Origin: a virus
IMG/VR virus record: IMGVR_UViG_3300032223_002784
Coordinates: 1 to 64,000 of that record
Strand: one strand, 5' to 3'
DNA length: 64,000 nt
In this document: piece by piece, positions 6,223-12,653 of the stretch
Numbering within the stretch: position 1 is the stretch's first letter
Layout: every line of letters starts with the position of its first letter
The notes under the pieces: generated by a model
What the model was told of the DNA's origin: nothing
Database searches by the model: none
The model's input: only the letters and a program-made list of their open reading frames with translations
Made by a program: the position numbers and the translations under genes

Positions 6223-6309
6223 TTAATTCTTATGCCAACGCTTTAAATGGCATTTGAAGGATAGTCCAACAATAATGCCCATGCTAGCCCAAAGTAACAA
6301 ACAGTCCAT
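6223..6309 (-). CDS. 28-residue membrane peptide
   Basis: Encodes MDCLLLWASMGIIVGLSFK and a basic tail (CHLKRWHKN): a single-pass peptide with positive-inside orientation. Its ATG overlaps the stop of the DUF1003-like membrane gene (TAATG), preceded by GGAGGAATA, a strong binding site. Function unknown, perhaps a partner of the upstream membrane protein. Confidence 0.55.
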   Translation of the reverse strand: MDCLLLWASMGIIVGLSFKCHLKRWHKN

Positions 6310-6623
6310 TATTCCTCCTCATCCTTGAGGTTTCTAATGTCTTCCTGCATATCTCTAATGGCCTCATGAATATCTTCAACCATCCATTTAGTTTCTTTAG
6401 ATATAGATAGATCTTTACGTGCAATTTTCTTTTCTTGCTCCCCTTCACGATTACCTGAAGAAAGTAATAGGGAAGACAATATAATGGCCTCTAAGGACAC
6501 TATAAGGGTCAATAAACCATATGGGAAGGCTTCTACGCCACATCCAATCCATACTCCCCACCAAATAGCATGGAAAATAACAAAAAGTGGGTGTGCAGAA
6601 ATTTGAGCTGTCCAATCGGACAA
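6309..6623 (-). CDS. DUF1003-like membrane protein
   Basis: Two hydrophobic helices (about 12-29 and 34-55) separated by a short Pro/Tyr turn, then SSGNREGEQEKKIARKDLSI and a coiled acidic tail. That order (HPLF...W, PFP-like turn, LSLEA, S-x-NR) is the signature of the DUF1003 family of bacterial membrane proteins of unknown role. The given start is TTG; no ATG or GTG exists in frame. An upstream ATT preceded by AGAGG would add 17 residues, so the true start is unsettled. Confidence 0.65.
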   Translation of the reverse strand: MSDWTAQISAHPLFVIFHAIWWGVWIGCGVEAFPYGLLTLIVSLEAIILSSLLLSSGNREGEQEKKIARKDLSISKETKWMVEDIHEAIRDMQEDIRNLKDEEE

Positions 6624-6717
6624 TTCCTCAACTTTTACATTAAAACTTTTGAATAAATGCTTAATGATACACCTCTAATAAAAAGATTTTTATTACAAGG
6701 TAATTATACCATTATAT
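6624..6717 (-). other. leader of the DUF1003 gene
   Basis: Contains GGTATAAT (TATAAT at 6703-6708) without a good -35 and a self-complementary AATAAAAA/TTTTTATT stretch near 6677-6694. It may hold a weak promoter and a short hairpin. Confidence 0.35.
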
Positions 6718-6945
6718 TTATTTAATTACGGATTTTGTCTCTTGTGACGCTTGCATCATCAAGTTATTAAAATGCTCCATAAAATTATTAATAACAAAAA
6801 TGGTGTCTTCTACTACATTCTTTTTTGCTTCTTCAAGCTCTTCTAAGGTAAAACGATCATTGATTGCCCACTGCTCTAGCAAATCTCTTGCTACTGCTGT
6901 TGTAATATCCTCAAGTTGATTCATTGGAATTGGTACGCTAGACAT
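6718..6945 (-). CDS. 75-residue helical hypothetical protein
   Basis: An acidic helical protein (MSSVPIPMNQLEDITTAV...), without Cys or membrane segments. Its start overlaps the stop of the membrane gene upstream by one base (TAATG). The pattern of hydrophobic heptads suggests a helical bundle or dimer. No family recognised. Confidence 0.65.
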   Translation of the reverse strand: MSSVPIPMNQLEDITTAVARDLLEQWAINDRFTLEELEEAKKNVVEDTIFVINNFMEHFNNLMMQASQETKSVIK

Positions 6946-7226
6946 TATTTACTCCCTTTATTATAGTTCATAGGGTTAATATGAAACATGTTTCTAATTC
7001 TATTTTTTCTTGCTTCTTCAAGCCACTTATTAATGTTGAAAAAATACACTGAAATATAAATTGTTGATCCAAATATGAATCCCCATTGCTTTGTTGTAAT
7101 GGCATACCATACCCAAGCACATTCAGTTACTATTCCTACTGCATATCCCCGCCAGTTTTTACGACCAGTCAGGTAAATTCCTATAACACCAACACAAGAA
7201 AGTGCCCATGATTGCCATTGTTGCAT
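6945..7226 (-). CDS. three-helix membrane protein
   Basis: 93 residues with hydrophobic stretches near 5-20, 27-43 and 48-64, the phrase GRKNWRGYAVGIVTECAWVWYA, and a basic C-terminal tail. Related small membrane proteins with a GR-x-WGW-like turn are frequent in actinobacteriophages; some resemble the core of PnuC-type transporters, but at this size transport is doubtful. It is the first gene of the train left of the terminator at 7255-7276. Confidence 0.65.
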   Translation of the reverse strand: MQQWQSWALSCVGVIGIYLTGRKNWRGYAVGIVTECAWVWYAITTKQWGFIFGSTIYISVYFFNINKWLEEARKNRIRNMFHINPMNYNKGSK

Positions 7227-7250
7227 TTATTTCTCCAATTTTTTTATACC

Positions 7251-7276
7251 AAAAGGGGCAGGATTTCTCCTGCCCC
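7251..7276 (-). terminator. strong rho-independent terminator
   Basis: GGGGCAGGA (7255-7263) pairs perfectly with TCCTGCCCC (7268-7276) around a four-base loop, and the minus strand continues TTTT. It lies 15 bases after the stop of the secreted-protein gene and closes that unit. Confidence 0.9.
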
Positions 7277-7290
7277 CAAGGTTATACTAA

Positions 7291-8370
7291 TTACTTAGTT
7301 GTTGCAAAGCCATAACGCTTTGCCTTTGCATTGTACTTAGCAAGAAGTGCCTTGTACTTTGCGGTTGCTGTTGCGGAATCAGCAACATGTGTTGCCTTTT
7401 CTGTTGCAAGGGCAACATCTGCTAGAACCTTTGCATCTGCAGCGGATTTTACATCAGCAGCGTGTGCATCTGCAGCGGATTTTACATCAGCAGCGTGGGC
7501 TGCTTTTTCTGCTGCAAGCGCAGCGTTAGCATTAGCAAGTTGTGCAGACAATGATGAAATTGTTGCATTAAGGTCTGAAATAGACACTGAAATTGCTCCA
7601 GTTGTAATTGGAGTAGCAAGTCCTAGTACTGGTGTAATTGAAGCAGAAGTTGAAACTACTGCTGTAATTGAAGAACCAGTTGCTGGTGCAAGCTTATATG
7701 AAGCAGAGCCCCACACTGTAGCACCAGTTAGGTCTGCATCTGCTGCAGCCTTAGTTGATGTTACCAATGTCTTTGTTGTAGAAAGATCTGAGAATGTACC
7801 ATTAACTAATGTTACAGCCAAAGATGCTGACTCAACTGGGTTGCCAAATACGTCTGTTGCTGTTGCTGCTACAGTACCAATTGTACCTGTTGCAATTGCA
7901 CCTGGAAGTGATACAGAAACATTATAAATTGTTCCTGATGTTCCGTGAATATAAACTACTGTTGAATATGCACCATTTGTAATGGTTACAGAACCAACTG
8001 ATGTGCTAGTTGTGTAAGCATAGACAGTTACTGCTGAACCTTGTGAAGTTGCTGAATATGATGATATTCCTGATGCAACCGTCTTAGGTGCTGCTACTGA
8101 ATCAAGTGCAACAACAAGCTTAACGCCTGATGCTACGAATGATACTACAGTACCTGTATCTGCTGTTGCAGAAAGGGCTACTGAGTGACCCGCATCAATT
8201 ACATTTGATGATGGGACTGCTACTGCTTGTGAGCCAGCATATGTGTTTACAGTTGTGTTTGCACTGCCTGCTACTGTTACTGCCAGCGGGGCAGCGTGAG
8301 CAGAAGTAGAGAGTCCTACGATTGCTAGAGCTGCAGCAGAAGCAAGTGCGATCTTCTTTGTTACCTTCAT
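7291..8370 (-). CDS. secreted surface-type protein with coiled-coil end
   Basis: 359 residues. A Sec signal peptide spans 1-26 (MKVTKKIALASAAALAIVG, cleavage after AHA). A long Ala/Thr/Val/Ser-rich region with immunoglobulin-like repeats and no Cys follows, then an alpha-helical C-terminal part (about 270-345) with an 11-residue perfect tandem duplication, and a short basic end. It looks like an actinobacterial cell-surface or S-layer-type protein rather than a virion part. It has its own consensus promoter and a strong terminator, so it is an independent moron-like unit. It may act in superinfection exclusion or surface remodelling; this is inference. Confidence 0.7.
   Translation of the reverse strand: MKVTKKIALASAAALAIVGLSTSAHAAPLAVTVAGSANTTVNTYAGSQAVAVPSSNVIDAGHSVALSATADTGTVVSFVASGVKLVVALDSVAAPKTVASGISSYSATSQGSAVTVYAYTTSTSVGSVTITNGAYSTVVYIHGTSGTIYNVSVSLPGAIATGTIGTVAATATDVFGNPVESASLAVTLVNGTFSDLSTTKTLVTSTKAAADADLTGATVWGSASYKLAPATGSSITAVVSTSASITPVLGLATPITTGAISVSISDLNATISSLSAQLANANAALAAEKAAHAADVKSAADAHAADVKSAADAKVLADVALATEKATHVADSATATAKYKALLAKYNAKAKRYGFATTK
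7432..7497 (-). repeat. perfect 33-base tandem duplication
   Basis: Two identical 33-base units, 7432-7464 and 7465-7497, lie in the coiled-coil part of the secreted protein. Each encodes eleven residues (HAADVKSAADA register). The perfect identity points to a recent expansion. Confidence 0.85.
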
Positions 8371-8433
8371 GTTTTTCCTATCTAGTTAGTATCCCTGTAC
8401 AGGATAATGACTGCCAATCGCAGCCAATAATTG

Positions 8434-8463
8434 ATTATAGCGTATTAGTTATATTTTTGTCAA
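8434..8463 (-). promoter_or_regulatory. consensus promoter of the secreted-protein gene
   Basis: TTGACA, 18-base spacer, TATAAT: both hexamers are perfect. It starts right after the peptidase gene stop and gives a leader of about 55 bases with AGGAAAAAC before the ATG. Likely one of the strongest promoters in the window. Confidence 0.85.
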
Positions 8464-8466
8464 GTC

Positions 8467-9012
8467 TTATCTTGACCTTATATTCTTACTTTGTTTAACA
8501 ATTTGAAATGGACCTGCCGTATATGGACTAAGTTTCTCTGCAATTTCTAACGCTTTTTCTACAGTAGCACCTGTATGCAAAGCCCCCACAGCAAATGGTG
8601 CACCCGAACCAACACCATAAATGCCTGTTTGATCCATTAAAACACTAAAATCATCGCTTATGTTGAATAGTTCTCCATCTACAGCCAAAAGAATTTCAAA
8701 TCCAGAATCTTTATCTTCTTTATCAAGCTTATATCCATTTTCTTCAAGTGCTTCTTTCATGGAAGGCACAACATCTGTAATCATATACTTATAAAGATTT
8801 TTTCTTTGTGATGCATTTGGCATTGGTGGAATCCATAGATGCATAAAAATATCACATGCTGCTACATCACCAGCCCCGCCAAGTAAATAGCCGTTGTTAT
8901 TAATAATTTTTGCCATTTGTGGATGAATATGTTTGTTTGTTCCTGCAGTTACTAGACTATCAGCACCCATAATGACATGTCCGTTTTTAACTACACCCAC
9001 AATTGTTGTCAT
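8467..9012 (-). CDS. Ntn-hydrolase, proteasome beta/HslV-like peptidase
   Basis: 181 residues opening MTTIVGVVKNGHVIMGADS. Removal of Met exposes Thr1, the expected nucleophile; Asp17 (GADS), Lys in MAKI near 34, and the GVGSG segment near 133-137 match the proteasome beta/HslV fold. A threonine peptidase that degrades unfolded or host proteins is the family inference. No alpha subunit or unfoldase (HslU, Mpa) is in the window, so it may assemble alone or use a host ATPase. It is the last gene of the GroES-WhiB-thioredoxin operon and overlaps thioredoxin by ATGA. Confidence 0.8.
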   Translation of the reverse strand: MTTIVGVVKNGHVIMGADSLVTAGTNKHIHPQMAKIINNNGYLLGGAGDVAACDIFMHLWIPPMPNASQRKNLYKYMITDVVPSMKEALEENGYKLDKEDKDSGFEILLAVDGELFNISDDFSVLMDQTGIYGVGSGAPFAVGALHTGATVEKALEIAEKLSPYTAGPFQIVKQSKNIRSR

Positions 9013-9308
9013 GCTTTACCCAGTTCTCCTAATATTCCCTCGCTTGTACGAGATAGAATTGGTTTGAGGATTTCTCCCTTATTCATAACAAAAATCTGAG
9101 GAATGCTCTTCAGATTATAATATTCTAGCATATTTGCTGTCATTTCGTCAACATCAACCATATAATAATTAGTTTCAGGATCCATTACGGCTACTTTGCC
9201 ATAATGTGGCTTTAATTGTTTACATGGGCTGCACCATGTTGCTGTAAAATAAACTACACATTCATCTTCAGCAATAAATTCATTTACATCATTCGTAACC
9301 TTAAGCAA
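9009..9308 (-). CDS. thioredoxin
   Basis: A 99-residue thioredoxin fold that reduces disulfides. The active site is TWCSPCK (Cys26 and Cys29) and the cis-Pro loop is KSIPQIF. The CSPC variant differs from the common CGPC, which can shift redox potential. Possible partners are the phage WhiB iron-sulfur protein or a ribonucleotide reductase outside this window. It overlaps the peptidase gene by four bases and the zinc-finger gene by eight, so the products should be made together. Confidence 0.9.
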   Translation of the reverse strand: MLKVTNDVNEFIAEDECVVYFTATWCSPCKQLKPHYGKVAVMDPETNYYMVDVDEMTANMLEYYNLKSIPQIFVMNKGEILKPILSRTSEGILGELGKA

Positions 9309-9531
9309 TTAATTCCTCCGCAGATATTGTTTTACCTAAATAACGACGCTTAATAATGTAATCTCTAACTGAGTCAGCACCATTCTGCCTACCGCCCAAA
9401 ATTACAACCCACCTAGGTTCTAACTTAAGGTCTATACATTCTTGACACATAAATAAATTAACTCCATTAATAATTGCAGATTTAAATGGATGTAGCTGAT
9501 CTTTTTGCTTATCGCACGAAAAGCATTTCAT
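9301..9531 (-). CDS. two-knuckle zinc-finger protein
   Basis: 76 residues with CFSC near 3-6 and CQEC near 29-32 forming one zinc site, then a conserved-looking segment (EPRWVVILGGRQNG) and a helical end. Small proteins of this layout recur in freshwater actinophage genomes, usually as hypothetical genes. It overlaps thioredoxin and the gene before it. Role unknown; a regulatory or chaperone partner in this operon is plausible. Confidence 0.65.
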   Translation of the reverse strand: MKCFSCDKQKDQLHPFKSAIINGVNLFMCQECIDLKLEPRWVVILGGRQNGADSVRDYIIKRRYLGKTISAEELIA

Positions 9532-9749
9532 TCTAATTCTTCCTCTTCTTCAATTTCATCTACATACCCTATGCCTATTTCATCTATAATTATAAAGTCA
9601 TCATTAATAACTTCAATGGTATATCTTATTCCCGCATCATAATATTCAATTATTGATGCATATGCGCCATAAGAAACAATGGTGCCGTAAATGCCTTCAT
9701 CTGAAAGATAAACATACTTTACTGTATCTTCATTTTCATTTATTGACAT
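9528..9749 (-). CDS. acidic beta-rich hypothetical protein
   Basis: 73 residues, strongly acidic, with alternating beta pattern (VKYVYLSDEGIYGTIVSYG) and a tail of Glu. The fold could be a small SH3- or Tudor-like barrel by pattern alone. It overlaps the zinc-finger gene by ATGA and the upstream gene by 14 bases. No family recognised. Confidence 0.65.
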   Translation of the reverse strand: MSINENEDTVKYVYLSDEGIYGTIVSYGAYASIIEYYDAGIRYTIEVINDDFIIIDEIGIGYVDEIEEEEELE

Positions 9750-9993
9750 TTGGAGTTGCTATCCCTTCTATTTCACATGGTGTTCCGTAAGCCATTATTA
9801 ACTGTCTTACCAACAAAAGATATTCCATTAATTGAAATCTTTGGCTTTCATTATATTCCATAACATTCTCTTCATACACGGTTACAGCCAGATAATTAGG
9901 TCTAGCCCTAATATCCATTTTTAAATGCTTTACGGGACATTTAATTTCCCGTATTTTTTTAGCCATTTCAATTGTGTATTGTATTTTTGCCAT
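9736..9993 (-). CDS. 85-residue hypothetical protein
   Basis: Begins MAKIQYTIEMAKKIREIKCP, a basic N-terminal half followed by a helical middle (RFQLMEYLLLVRQLIMAYG). No complete motif is visible. It overlaps WhiB by 26 bases. Its place directly downstream of WhiB suggests joint expression only. Confidence 0.65.
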   Translation of the reverse strand: MAKIQYTIEMAKKIREIKCPVKHLKMDIRARPNYLAVTVYEENVMEYNESQRFQLMEYLLLVRQLIMAYGTPCEIEGIATPNVNK

Positions 9994-10303
9994 GAATTTT
10001 TTTCAGTTTCTTCCAAACTTCTTGATCTTTATGTGAATTATGTTGCTTATCTGGTCTTCCAAGATCCATATAAACACCACCCCTTACACCCTTTTCTTTA
10101 TTCTCAATTCCTTCTGCATGACATTGTTTAATAACAGGACAACTCAAACAAACTTGATCTATTTGTTTAGCAAGCTCCTTGTCATTTTCATAATCATCGT
10201 AGAACCAATTGATTGACATATTTTTACAGGCTGCTAAGTGATACCACTTTACATCTAGTTCATCTATCCCAAGCTTTTCAAATAAGTTGGGCATATTTAT
10301 CAC
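9968..10303 (-). CDS. WhiB-family [4Fe-4S] transcription regulator
   Basis: WhiB proteins are restricted to actinobacteria and their phages, bind sigma-A region 4 and sense redox or nitric oxide. The four cluster ligands are visible at Cys26, Cys52, Cys55 and Cys61 (AACKNM, VCLSCPVIKQC). The turn motif is GVRGGVY at 72-78 where most members have GVWGG, so the Trp that packs on sigma is replaced by Arg. A basic tail follows (KKLKKIHGKN). Length 111 residues is normal. It sits in the middle of the GroES-to-peptidase operon and is probably a takeover regulator of host transcription. Confidence 0.9.
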   Translation of the reverse strand: MINMPNLFEKLGIDELDVKWYHLAACKNMSINWFYDDYENDKELAKQIDQVCLSCPVIKQCHAEGIENKEKGVRGGVYMDLGRPDKQHNSHKDQEVWKKLKKIHGKNTIHN

Positions 10304-10508
10304 TTACATCCCAAGTACCGTCCGACTTTAAACGATAACGATTTGCAAATCCCCACTTGTTATTTCTGAACATGCCTTTTGGATCCATAAAAGCACTTTT
10401 GCTTGGAGCCCATCTTACGATAGTATATCCATCCCAAAAGAAACCTTCTTTTTTGTTTTTTTCAACAAAATTGTGTGCTTGTTCATAATTCAATGTAATT
10501 TTAGCCAT
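10278..10508 (-). CDS. 76-residue basic hypothetical protein
   Basis: Begins MAKITLNYEQAHNFVEKNK and contains many aromatic and basic residues (GFFWDGYTIVRW, NNKWGFANRYRLK). This pattern resembles small DNA- or RNA-binding modules but no known family is evident. It lies between GroES and WhiB, overlapping them by 8 and 26 bases. Confidence 0.65.
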   Translation of the reverse strand: MAKITLNYEQAHNFVEKNKKEGFFWDGYTIVRWAPSKSAFMDPKGMFRNNKWGFANRYRLKSDGTWDVSDKYAQLI

Positions 10509-10806
10509 TTTTATCTACTCCAAATAGGTTGCGCCAATTGACGAATTGATATGTATTGTTTTGTGAATCTTTAACTTCTGTAGCATTAGCATCGTTATAA
10601 AATACAATTTGTCCAACTTCTAGGGGGACCGTATGAATTCTACCTTCTTGATCTCTTTCTCCTGGTCCAATCGCAATGATTGTCCCACGACTTAATTCTG
10701 CATCAAGAGTAACTGCAGATAAAACAAGTCCTGATGCCGTTGTTCTATCTTCTTGCTCTAGCTTTTCTAGCAATACAAGGCCACCCAATGGCTCAATGTT
10801 TGTCAT
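10501..10806 (-). CDS. groES: GroES-like co-chaperonin
   Basis: Cpn10/GroES caps the GroEL ring and sets the folding chamber; phages such as T4 carry a substitute to fold large capsid proteins. In 101 residues it shows IEPLGGLVLLEKLEQ, a mobile-loop region (TTASGLVLS, 23-31), GTIIAIGPGERD, VGQIVFYND and a C-terminal VNWRNLFGV. It is the first gene of an eight-gene overlapping operon with its own promoter. The leader carries the TAACAAAGGA ribosome-binding motif seen before several other genes. Confidence 0.85.
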   Translation of the reverse strand: MTNIEPLGGLVLLEKLEQEDRTTASGLVLSAVTLDAELSRGTIIAIGPGERDQEGRIHTVPLEVGQIVFYNDANATEVKDSQNNTYQFVNWRNLFGVDKNG

Positions 10807-10839
10807 ATCTTTCCTTTGTTAGTAGGGTTGTTATACTTA

Positions 10840-10869
10840 ATTGTATCATCTAGATACTGTATGTGTCAA
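10840..10869 (-). promoter_or_regulatory. promoter of the GroES-WhiB-Trx-peptidase operon
   Basis: TTGACA, 18-base spacer, TACAAT on the minus strand, giving a leader of about 27 bases before GroES. It is the only clear promoter before the next one at 8434-8463, so it should drive all eight genes. Confidence 0.8.
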
Positions 10870-10871
10870 GC

Positions 10872-11240
10872 TTATTCTTTAATGAATCTAAAAGGTATTC
10901 CAAAAGTTTCAAGGATTTTTACGCATGCAAGATTTCTTGATGATGAGCCAAATACCAATGCAAAGTCAGGAGTAGACTCAATTAAAGTAACATCTGAAAA
11001 TGAAGATTTATCTCTAACTAATTCTTCTTTGATTTTATAGCCTTTTTGACGTAAAAATTTTTCAGTCTTACCTATGTATTCAGTGATCATATTTTCAGCA
11101 CCTTTTTGCCCAGTATGAATAAACAAGTATTCTTTGTCATCTGGGAAAAAGTGTTTACGGTCATCCAATAGGACAGTAACTTGACGAATTAATTCGCTGT
11201 AATCTGTCCATTCTTTACTACCAAAAACTAATACTCTCAT
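10872..11240 (-). CDS. SLOG/YspA-like Rossmann nucleotide-binding protein
   Basis: 122 residues beginning MRVLVFGSKEWTDYSELIR, then a LFIHTGQKGAENMITEY segment and a final ALVFG-S turn. The order (VxGS, helix, HxGxxGA) matches the DUF2493/YspA branch of the SLOG superfamily, which binds nucleotides or nucleoside derivatives. Some relatives act in nucleotide-signal-dependent conflict systems; here no effector is adjacent. It has the TAACAAAGGAG leader motif and a hairpin upstream at 11261-11287. Confidence 0.65.
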   Translation of the reverse strand: MRVLVFGSKEWTDYSELIRQVTVLLDDRKHFFPDDKEYLFIHTGQKGAENMITEYIGKTEKFLRQKGYKIKEELVRDKSSFSDVTLIESTPDFALVFGSSSRNLACVKILETFGIPFRFIKE

Positions 11241-11260
11241 GATTTCTCCTTTGTTAAATG

Positions 11261-11287
11261 CAAGAGGACGGGGTTACCGTCCTCTTG
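11261..11287 (-). terminator. hairpin, probable terminator or leader structure
   Basis: CAAGAGGACGG (11261-11271) pairs perfectly with CCGTCCTCTTG (11277-11287). The minus strand continues CATTTAAC, a poor U-run, so termination may be weak. It separates the low-complexity gene from the SLOG gene. Confidence 0.6.
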
Positions 11288-11309
11288 AATATATATACGT
11301 ATATATGGT

Positions 11310-11945
11310 TTAAAGTTTTGGAATTAGTGGAGCACTGAAAGCTCCGCCCCAAATTGACTTTTTCATTTCTGCTTTTTCATCTGCTGGAGTTTCTTTTGCA
11401 GCTTCTTCTTTAGATTCTGCTTCATCCGCAGCTTTACCCATGCAATCGCAAAGACTCATAGCCTTACCGCAATCTGCACATGTATCTGCTTTAGCAATTT
11501 CATCTGCCTTTTCAAGCTCTTCAGTTACTTCATCAGATGATGCTGCTTTTTCAACTTTCTCAGCTGGTAGTGTTTGACCACACTCTGAGCAAGTTCCTGC
11601 CTTAGCAATGTTAACAGTATCTGCTACCGCCAAATCCTCTGAAGTTGGAGCAATTGCTGCGCCTTCTGCTGGAAATGTCTCGTTTGTAGGTACTGGACCT
11701 TCTGGTGCATCTGTAACTGATTGATCGCCAGCAGGTGCTGTTGCACCACTGATTACCTTTGTTACTGCAATATCACCCTGTGGATCTGGTTCTGTTGTAT
11801 TTTCCATTGTATTACCTCCGTCCCTTACATAATTTTCAACGCTTCTTTCGTCACGCTCTTCATTAATTGAAGATGAAGTTCCAATGGCCTTTGTAAGAGC
11901 ATCTTTTACATCATCTATAAATTTATTAATCTCTTGTGTATTCAT
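11310..11945 (-). CDS. low-complexity protein with two CxxCG knuckles
   Basis: 211 residues, very acidic and Ala/Glu/Thr-rich. CSECG near 119-123 and CADCG-x-x-x-SLCDC near 156-169 are probable zinc sites within disordered sequence. It ends KKSIWGGAFSAPLIPKL, a compact basic/aromatic tail that may be an anchoring or capsid-binding peptide. It is coupled to the similarly disordered gene upstream. A virion-associated or scaffold-like role is possible; the sequence does not prove it. Confidence 0.6.
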   Translation of the reverse strand: MNTQEINKFIDDVKDALTKAIGTSSSINEERDERSVENYVRDGGNTMENTTEPDPQGDIAVTKVISGATAPAGDQSVTDAPEGPVPTNETFPAEGAAIAPTSEDLAVADTVNIAKAGTCSECGQTLPAEKVEKAASSDEVTEELEKADEIAKADTCADCGKAMSLCDCMGKAADEAESKEEAAKETPADEKAEMKKSIWGGAFSAPLIPKL

Positions 11946-12184
11946 TATGCGTGTGACCCCGCTTCAGTTGATGCGATTGGTCCACCAGCATGCTGAGGTG
12001 TTGTCATTGATACATCTTTACCAGTGAAAGATGTTCCAACATTAAGAGTCCCTGCGTTATTTACACCGAGATCTACTTGTGGTGCAGCAGCCAATGCTGA
12101 TGCAGGACCTGCTTGCTCTGTAACTGGTGTTGCTGATGAAGGTTGCTCTACGCCACCCTCTGTACCTTGTTGATTATTATCCAT
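11945..12184 (-). CDS. low-complexity hypothetical protein
   Basis: 79 residues rich in Gln, Ala, Thr, Gly and Ser without predicted structure (MDNNQQGTEGGVEQPSSATP at the start). It overlaps the next gene by one base (TAATG). GGTATAATAAG at 12210-12215 and GGCGG before the ATG mark its start. It resembles the disordered tails of capsid-associated proteins, but the function is unknown. Confidence 0.55.
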   Translation of the reverse strand: MDNNQQGTEGGVEQPSSATPVTEQAGPASALAAAPQVDLGVNNAGTLNVGTSFTGKDVSMTTPQHAGGPIASTEAGSHA

Positions 12185-12217
12185 ATTTAAATCACCGCCT
12201 TATTGTCTTATTATACC

Positions 12218-12559
12218 CTAAAACTCGTCTTCTGCAGAACCATCTAAATCAAATCCCTGCTCTATAAGACGGGCTTTTCCTTCTTCTGAAATAGACATTT
12301 GTGCATTCAGATTTTCATCATATGAGACATCTATTAGTCCTTCTTGATATAAATCAATTAAAACTTTGTCCATATCATCTACCATTACTTGATGTAAGTC
12401 TGGCATAACTTCTTCCAAAACTTCCATATCAAACATATAAATTGGTTCACCATCTTCATCTACGCCGTCAAAAATAGCAGCACCTTCACTAACAAGGTAA
12501 TCCATTATTCTTGCATGCTCTTCATCTGAAGGATCATATTCCAATTTGCACTTCCTCAT
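12218..12559 (-). CDS. acidic 113-residue hypothetical protein
   Basis: Begins MRKCKLEYDPSDEEHARIMD and is highly acidic, mostly helical, with a beta hairpin (EPIYMFDME) reminiscent of a winged helix. TATAAT at 12565-12570 ends five bases before the ATG, so the mRNA would be leaderless if that element is used; no good -35 is seen because the tRNA-Arg gene lies there. Read-through from the tRNA promoter is the alternative. Confidence 0.6.
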   Translation of the reverse strand: MRKCKLEYDPSDEEHARIMDYLVSEGAAIFDGVDEDGEPIYMFDMEVLEEVMPDLHQVMVDDMDKVLIDLYQEGLIDVSYDENLNAQMSISEEGKARLIEQGFDLDGSAEDEF

Positions 12560-12579
12560 TTCTTATTATACCTTATTTG

Positions 12580-12652
12580 CGCCCTTAGAGAGATTTGAAC
12601 TCCCGACCTTATCGGTAGAAACGATCTGCTCTATCCACTGAGCTATAAGGGC
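12580..12652 (-). tRNA. tRNA-Arg (TCT)
   Basis: Full cloverleaf: acceptor GCCCTTA/TAAGGGC, D-stem GCTC/GAGC, anticodon loop TTTCTAC (anticodon TCT), T-arm GGGAG TTCAAAT CTCTC, discriminator G. CCA is not encoded. It reads AGA, a codon favoured in this AT-rich genome. Confidence 0.92.
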
Positions 12653-12653
12653 A

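Noticed and set aside
7331-7927. Long plus-strand frame opposite the secreted protein
   Set aside because: The minus-strand gene has signal peptide, promoter and terminator; the antisense frame is a compositional shadow.
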